The notes under the pieces: generated by a model
The model's input: only the letters and a program-made list of their open reading frames with translations
Told to the model about the DNA's origin: nothing
The model's database searches: none
Assembly: GCA_041398745.1 (NCBI GenBank)
Contig: JAWKUB010000007.1
Location: 124,001-188,000, forward strand
Direction: 5' to 3'
DNA length: 64,000 nt
Source: JACKHO01 sp041398745
GTDB taxonomy: Bacteria; Planctomycetota; Planctomycetia; Planctomycetales; Planctomycetaceae
Translations under genes and position numbers: made by a program
In this document: positions 61,121-64,000 of the stretch, in pieces
Numbering within the stretch: the stretch's first letter is position 1
How the letters are laid out: the number at the start of each line of letters is the position of its first letter

Positions 61121-61459
61121 TGGTTTCGCCGCGTGAATTGGTCAACAGTGCAACATGTGCTGCCCAAGGAGTATAGGGGGATTGGAAAGTGACCGCTACG
61201 TCGTCTGAATTCCGAGTCGGCAGCTAGTTTGAGGCGATCAATTCAAGGTGAGTCAAGTAGTGGCCCAAATTACCCGGGACTTGGAATGGAGACGCTCCAG
61301 CTGAGAAGTTGCCACCTATGATGTCTCGCCCCTTTCTTTTTCGTTGGCAATCGCTACATTCGGGAAAATACCCGCCTGGTGACTGACGTTCTGGTCTCAG
61401 ACGGGGGGCCTTGACTGGAGTAAATGGAGTCGCGGGGAACTGACAGAGGCGGTTGAAGC
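61121..61459. other. Divergent intergenic region upstream of gcvH
   Basis: 339 bases. I looked for a glycine riboswitch because gcv genes follow, but its conserved core is not present. No clear promoter. Confidence 0.5.
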
Positions 61460-61843
61460 ATGGATCCAAAGACGTTGCGATTTTCCAAAACTCACGAATG
61501 GGTGCATTTGGACGGGGACATTGCCACTGTGGGCGTTTCCGACTTCGCCGTGAAAGAACTGACGGACATCGTCCACCTGGAATTTCCAGCAGTAGGGGCG
61601 AGTGTTTCGGCAGGCCAGCCATTCGGGGAAATCGAAAGTGTCAAATCGGTCAATGATTTGTACTCGCCCGTCGCTGGCGTCATCGAGGCTGTGAATTCCG
61701 ACCTGGAAGACAACCTCGCCCTGATGAGCGATGATCCCTACGGCGCTGGGTGGGTGGTTCGCATTAAAGTCAGCGACGCCTCCGCCTACGAGTCGCTGCT
61801 CGATCATGCGGCTTACGAGCAAATGTGTCAGAGTGGACATTAA
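61460..61843 (+). CDS. gcvH: Glycine cleavage system H protein
   Basis: 127 residues. Carries the lipoyl arm that shuttles the methylamine group between P, T and L proteins. Lipoylated lysine is K62 in E-S-V-K-S-V-N-D-L-Y-S-P. Start M-D-P-K-T-L-R-F-S-K-T-H-E-W is standard. gcvPA follows after 144 bases. gcvT is not in the window. The L protein could be the dihydrolipoyl dehydrogenase at 13.3 kb. Confidence 0.97.
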   Translation: MDPKTLRFSKTHEWVHLDGDIATVGVSDFAVKELTDIVHLEFPAVGASVSAGQPFGEIESVKSVNDLYSPVAGVIEAVNSDLEDNLALMSDDPYGAGWVVRIKVSDASAYESLLDHAAYEQMCQSGH

Positions 61844-61987
61844 TTGCTCTGAATTTGAGTTGCCTTCGCACTCGTGAATCATACAAACCTGAGTTGTCGT
61901 TGTGCCGACGGGTTCTGTGTTCGTTCGCAGAATTCCGCGCGTACCGACAGTGTCTTTATTTGAAAATCGCACAACTGAGACAAACAC

Positions 61988-63295
61988 GTGCCCTACTTAT
62001 TCGCGACCGATGAACAGCGTCGCCAAATGTTGGACGTCATTGGCGTTTCTTCGCTTGAAGAGTTGCTGGCCCAGGTTCCTCAGGAACTGCAATTAGGACG
62101 CCCGCTCGATTTGCCGCCAGCCATGGCGGAGTTTGAACTGGAGCACGAACTGCAGTCCATCGCGAAGCAGAACAACTCACGCACCTGCTTCATGGGCGGT
62201 GGCGCGTACGACCACTTCATCCCCGCTGTGGTCGATGAAATCGCGGGACGCGGTGAGTTCTATACCGCTTATACGCCGTATCAGCCGGAAGCCAGCCAGG
62301 GATCGCTGCAGGCGTTCTTTGAGTATCAGACGCTCATTTGCCAGTTGACCGGCATGGACGTCTCGAACGCCAGTTTGTACGAAGGTGGTACGGCAGTCAG
62401 CGAGGCGGTCTTCATGTCCATGCGGGTCAATGGCCGTGAAAAGAAAGTCGTGCTCTCGGAGGGAGTGAATCCCGAATACCGGCAGACGGTTGAAACCTAC
62501 TTATGTGAATTGGGCTGCGAAGTTGTCACGGTACCCACATCAAATGGCACGACGGACCTGGGACAACTGGAAGCGGCGGTGGATGATCAAACCGCCTGCG
62601 TGGTTGTGCAATCACCCAACTTCTTCGGCTGCATTGAAGACGTGAGCACTGTCAGTGGCATGGCAAAGGCCGCCGGTGCACTGTCGGTCATGTCGTTTGA
62701 TCCCATCAGCCTCGGCGTGCTGAAACGCCCCGGCGATCACGGAGTCGACATTGCCGTCGCCGAAGGACAGGGACTCGGAACGCCGCTGCAGTACGGCGGA
62801 CCGTATCTCGGCATTCTGGCCTGCCGTCAGCAGTACGTCCGCAAAATGCCGGGGCGACTCATCGCACAGACAAAGGATCGTGACGGAAAAACCTGTTACG
62901 TCCTTGGACTCCAGACTCGAGAACAGCACATTCGCCGTGACAAGGCGACGAGCAACATTTGTACAAACCAGGGTTTGCTCGCACTGCGTGCGACAATTTA
63001 CCTGTCTGTGCTCGGACCGGCGGGACTGAAGGAAGTGGCGACTCATTCCTGTCAGCGTGCACACGATTTGGCAACGAAGCTCTGCCAGATTCCTGGTGTT
63101 TCGCTGATGTATGAGGCCCCGTTCTTCAAAGAGTTCGTGCTCAACGTCGACAACGTCGATGCGTTCGTCGCCAAGGCTCACGCTGCAGGGTTTGATGTCG
63201 GTCCCGAACTGCTGGCTGGATCGGGCATTCTGGTCGCCGTCACAGAAAAACGGACGCAGGCCGAAATTGACGCGTTTGTCGCCGCAGTCAGTTAG
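61988..63295 (+). CDS. gcvPA: Glycine dehydrogenase (decarboxylating), subunit 1
   Basis: 435 residues from GTG 61988. The alpha half of the split P protein. Matches: F-A-T-D-E-Q-R-R-Q-M-L near the start, F-M-G-G-G-A-Y-D-H-F-I-P, Y-T-P-Y-Q-P-E-A-S-Q-G-S-L-Q, Y-E-G-G-T-A-V-S-E-A and T-S-N-I-C-T-N-Q-G-L near 320. This half lacks the PLP lysine, which lies in GcvPB. Followed by gcvPB after 59 bases. Confidence 0.96.
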   Translation: MPYLFATDEQRRQMLDVIGVSSLEELLAQVPQELQLGRPLDLPPAMAEFELEHELQSIAKQNNSRTCFMGGGAYDHFIPAVVDEIAGRGEFYTAYTPYQPEASQGSLQAFFEYQTLICQLTGMDVSNASLYEGGTAVSEAVFMSMRVNGREKKVVLSEGVNPEYRQTVETYLCELGCEVVTVPTSNGTTDLGQLEAAVDDQTACVVVQSPNFFGCIEDVSTVSGMAKAAGALSVMSFDPISLGVLKRPGDHGVDIAVAEGQGLGTPLQYGGPYLGILACRQQYVRKMPGRLIAQTKDRDGKTCYVLGLQTREQHIRRDKATSNICTNQGLLALRATIYLSVLGPAGLKEVATHSCQRAHDLATKLCQIPGVSLMYEAPFFKEFVLNVDNVDAFVAKAHAAGFDVGPELLAGSGILVAVTEKRTQAEIDAFVAAVS

Positions 63296-63354
63296 CGGTC
63301 AGGTTGCCAGTTAGAAGTCTTTTGATTCATTTGTTGTAACGCTTACGTGGTGTC

Positions 63355-64000
63355 ATGGAAAACACGCTTTCCACTCGGTCACTCTTCGATATGTCGGCTC
63401 CCGGACGTCGGGGAACGCAATTTCCGCTTCCTGCAGGTGGTCCGGCTTTGTCCGACTTATTGCCTGCCGACGCGTTGGCCGAGTCGGCACCTGGGCTGCC
63501 GGAATTGACCGAGCCCGACGTCGTGCGGCACTTTGTGAACCTCTCCAAGAGGAACATGAGTGTCGACTCCCACTTCTATCCGCTCGGAAGCTGTACGATG
63601 AAGTACAATCCCAAGCGACACGAACGCTGGGCAAAGTTCAGCGGCATTGGTGACTTGCATCCCCACATTCGCCCGCAAGATTCGCAGGGCATGTTGCGAA
63701 TGCTCTACGAATCACAGGAAATGCTCGGCGAAATCGCGGGGCTGCCTGCAGTCTCATTGCAGCCGGCCGCTGGCGCTCAAGGCGAATTCACTGCACTACT
63801 CGTAGCTGCAGCTTACTTCCGCGACAAAGGGGAAACACGGAAGAAGGTCGTCTTCCCCGCGAGTGCTCACGGAACGAATCCTGCCAGCGCTGCATTGGCT
63901 GGTTTTGAGTGCGTACAACTCGACGCTTCACTGAACGGTTTCGTCGACGTCGAACAACTTGCGAAAGTGGTCGACACCGACACCGCCGTGTTCATGATCA
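63355..64000 (+). CDS. gcvPB: Glycine dehydrogenase (decarboxylating), subunit 2, partial
   Basis: The frame from ATG 63355 is open to the window edge, 215 complete codons. Beta (PLP-binding) half of the split P protein. Visible: M-S-V-D-S-H-F-Y-P-L-G-S-C-T-M-K-Y-N-P-K, split across residues 68-87, Q-P-A-A-G-A-Q-G-E, and S-A-H-G-T-N-P-A-S-A. The PLP lysine lies further on, beyond the edge. Translation is probably coupled to gcvPA. Confidence 0.95.
   Translation, partial: MENTLSTRSLFDMSAPGRRGTQFPLPAGGPALSDLLPADALAESAPGLPELTEPDVVRHFVNLSKRNMSVDSHFYPLGSCTMKYNPKRHERWAKFSGIGDLHPHIRPQDSQGMLRMLYESQEMLGEIAGLPAVSLQPAAGAQGEFTALLVAAAYFRDKGETRKKVVFPASAHGTNPASAALAGFECVQLDASLNGFVDVEQLAKVVDTDTAVFMI

Noticed and set aside
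61121..61459. Possible glycine riboswitch before gcvH
   Set aside because: The conserved aptamer core sequences are not present on the plus strand.

Overview
The window looks like a chromosomal segment of a planctomycete (Planctomycetota, probably the class Planctomycetia). This is inferred from gene content: a very large FG-GAP/ASPIC (CRTAC-like) exported protein, a sialate O-acetylesterase-type hydrolase, a ceramidase-family protein, a Tat-exported sugar isomerase-like protein, several membrane-anchored coiled-coil proteins with no outside relatives I recognise, a split nuo cluster, and an rpmJ-rpsM-rpsK-rpoA-rplQ block lacking rpsD. Most genes carry core functions. No phage, plasmid origin, CRISPR array or rRNA operon is visible.

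Layout. 1-7.5 kb: exported or membrane proteins of unknown role, mostly on the minus strand. 7.9-13.1 kb: a locus of membrane-anchored coiled-coil proteins, with a 43-residue membrane protein encoded at the end of its minus-strand arm. 13.3-22.8 kb: dihydrolipoyl dehydrogenase, tRNA-Gly(GCC), trigger factor, apolipoprotein N-acyltransferase, an SPFH protein, a BtuF-like protein and a short ribosome-hibernation-like protein. 22.85-25.56 kb: a repeat-rich, gene-poor island with two unknown small genes. 25.6-33.7 kb: DNA polymerase III delta, a degenerate phosphohexomutase-like protein, CinA/PncC, SufS, a glycosyltransferase, methionine aminopeptidase and RlmB. 33.6-40.0 kb: MurD, an esterase, an O-antigen-ligase/TPR protein and a TIM-barrel isomerase. 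40.1-41.7 kb: a RAYT transposase between palindromic repeats, then an IS66 fragment. 42-49.8 kb: a cNMP-binding protein, a DJ-1/PfpI protein, a three-methyltransferase RNA-modification cluster (RlmL-like, TrmL, KsgA), a YqgE protein and a ceramidase-like protein. 50.1-53.8 kb: ribosomal proteins and RNA polymerase alpha, followed by a HELxH protein. 54.2-59.1 kb: an acidic unknown protein, HisH and nuoI-A-C-(hicB-hicA remnant)-D. 59.2-60.0 kb: an internally deleted IS1380-type element. 60.0-64 kb: two membrane proteins and gcvH-gcvPA-gcvPB, the last cut by the window edge.

The clearest themes are: (1) at least four families of short palindromic or dispersed repeats, one of which brackets a RAYT gene; (2) insertions and remnants inside or beside core operons, namely HicBA inside nuo and an IS1380 end that forms the stop codon of a small membrane-protein gene; (3) tight packing, including a 67-bp tail-to-tail overlap of rlmB and murD. 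Several true genes are short or cut by the window edge: rpmJ, the 43-residue and 56-residue membrane proteins, the hicA remnant, the partial DUF3592-like protein and partial gcvPB. Start codons were chosen by ribosome-binding site and family N-terminus, and several differ from the longest possible frame.
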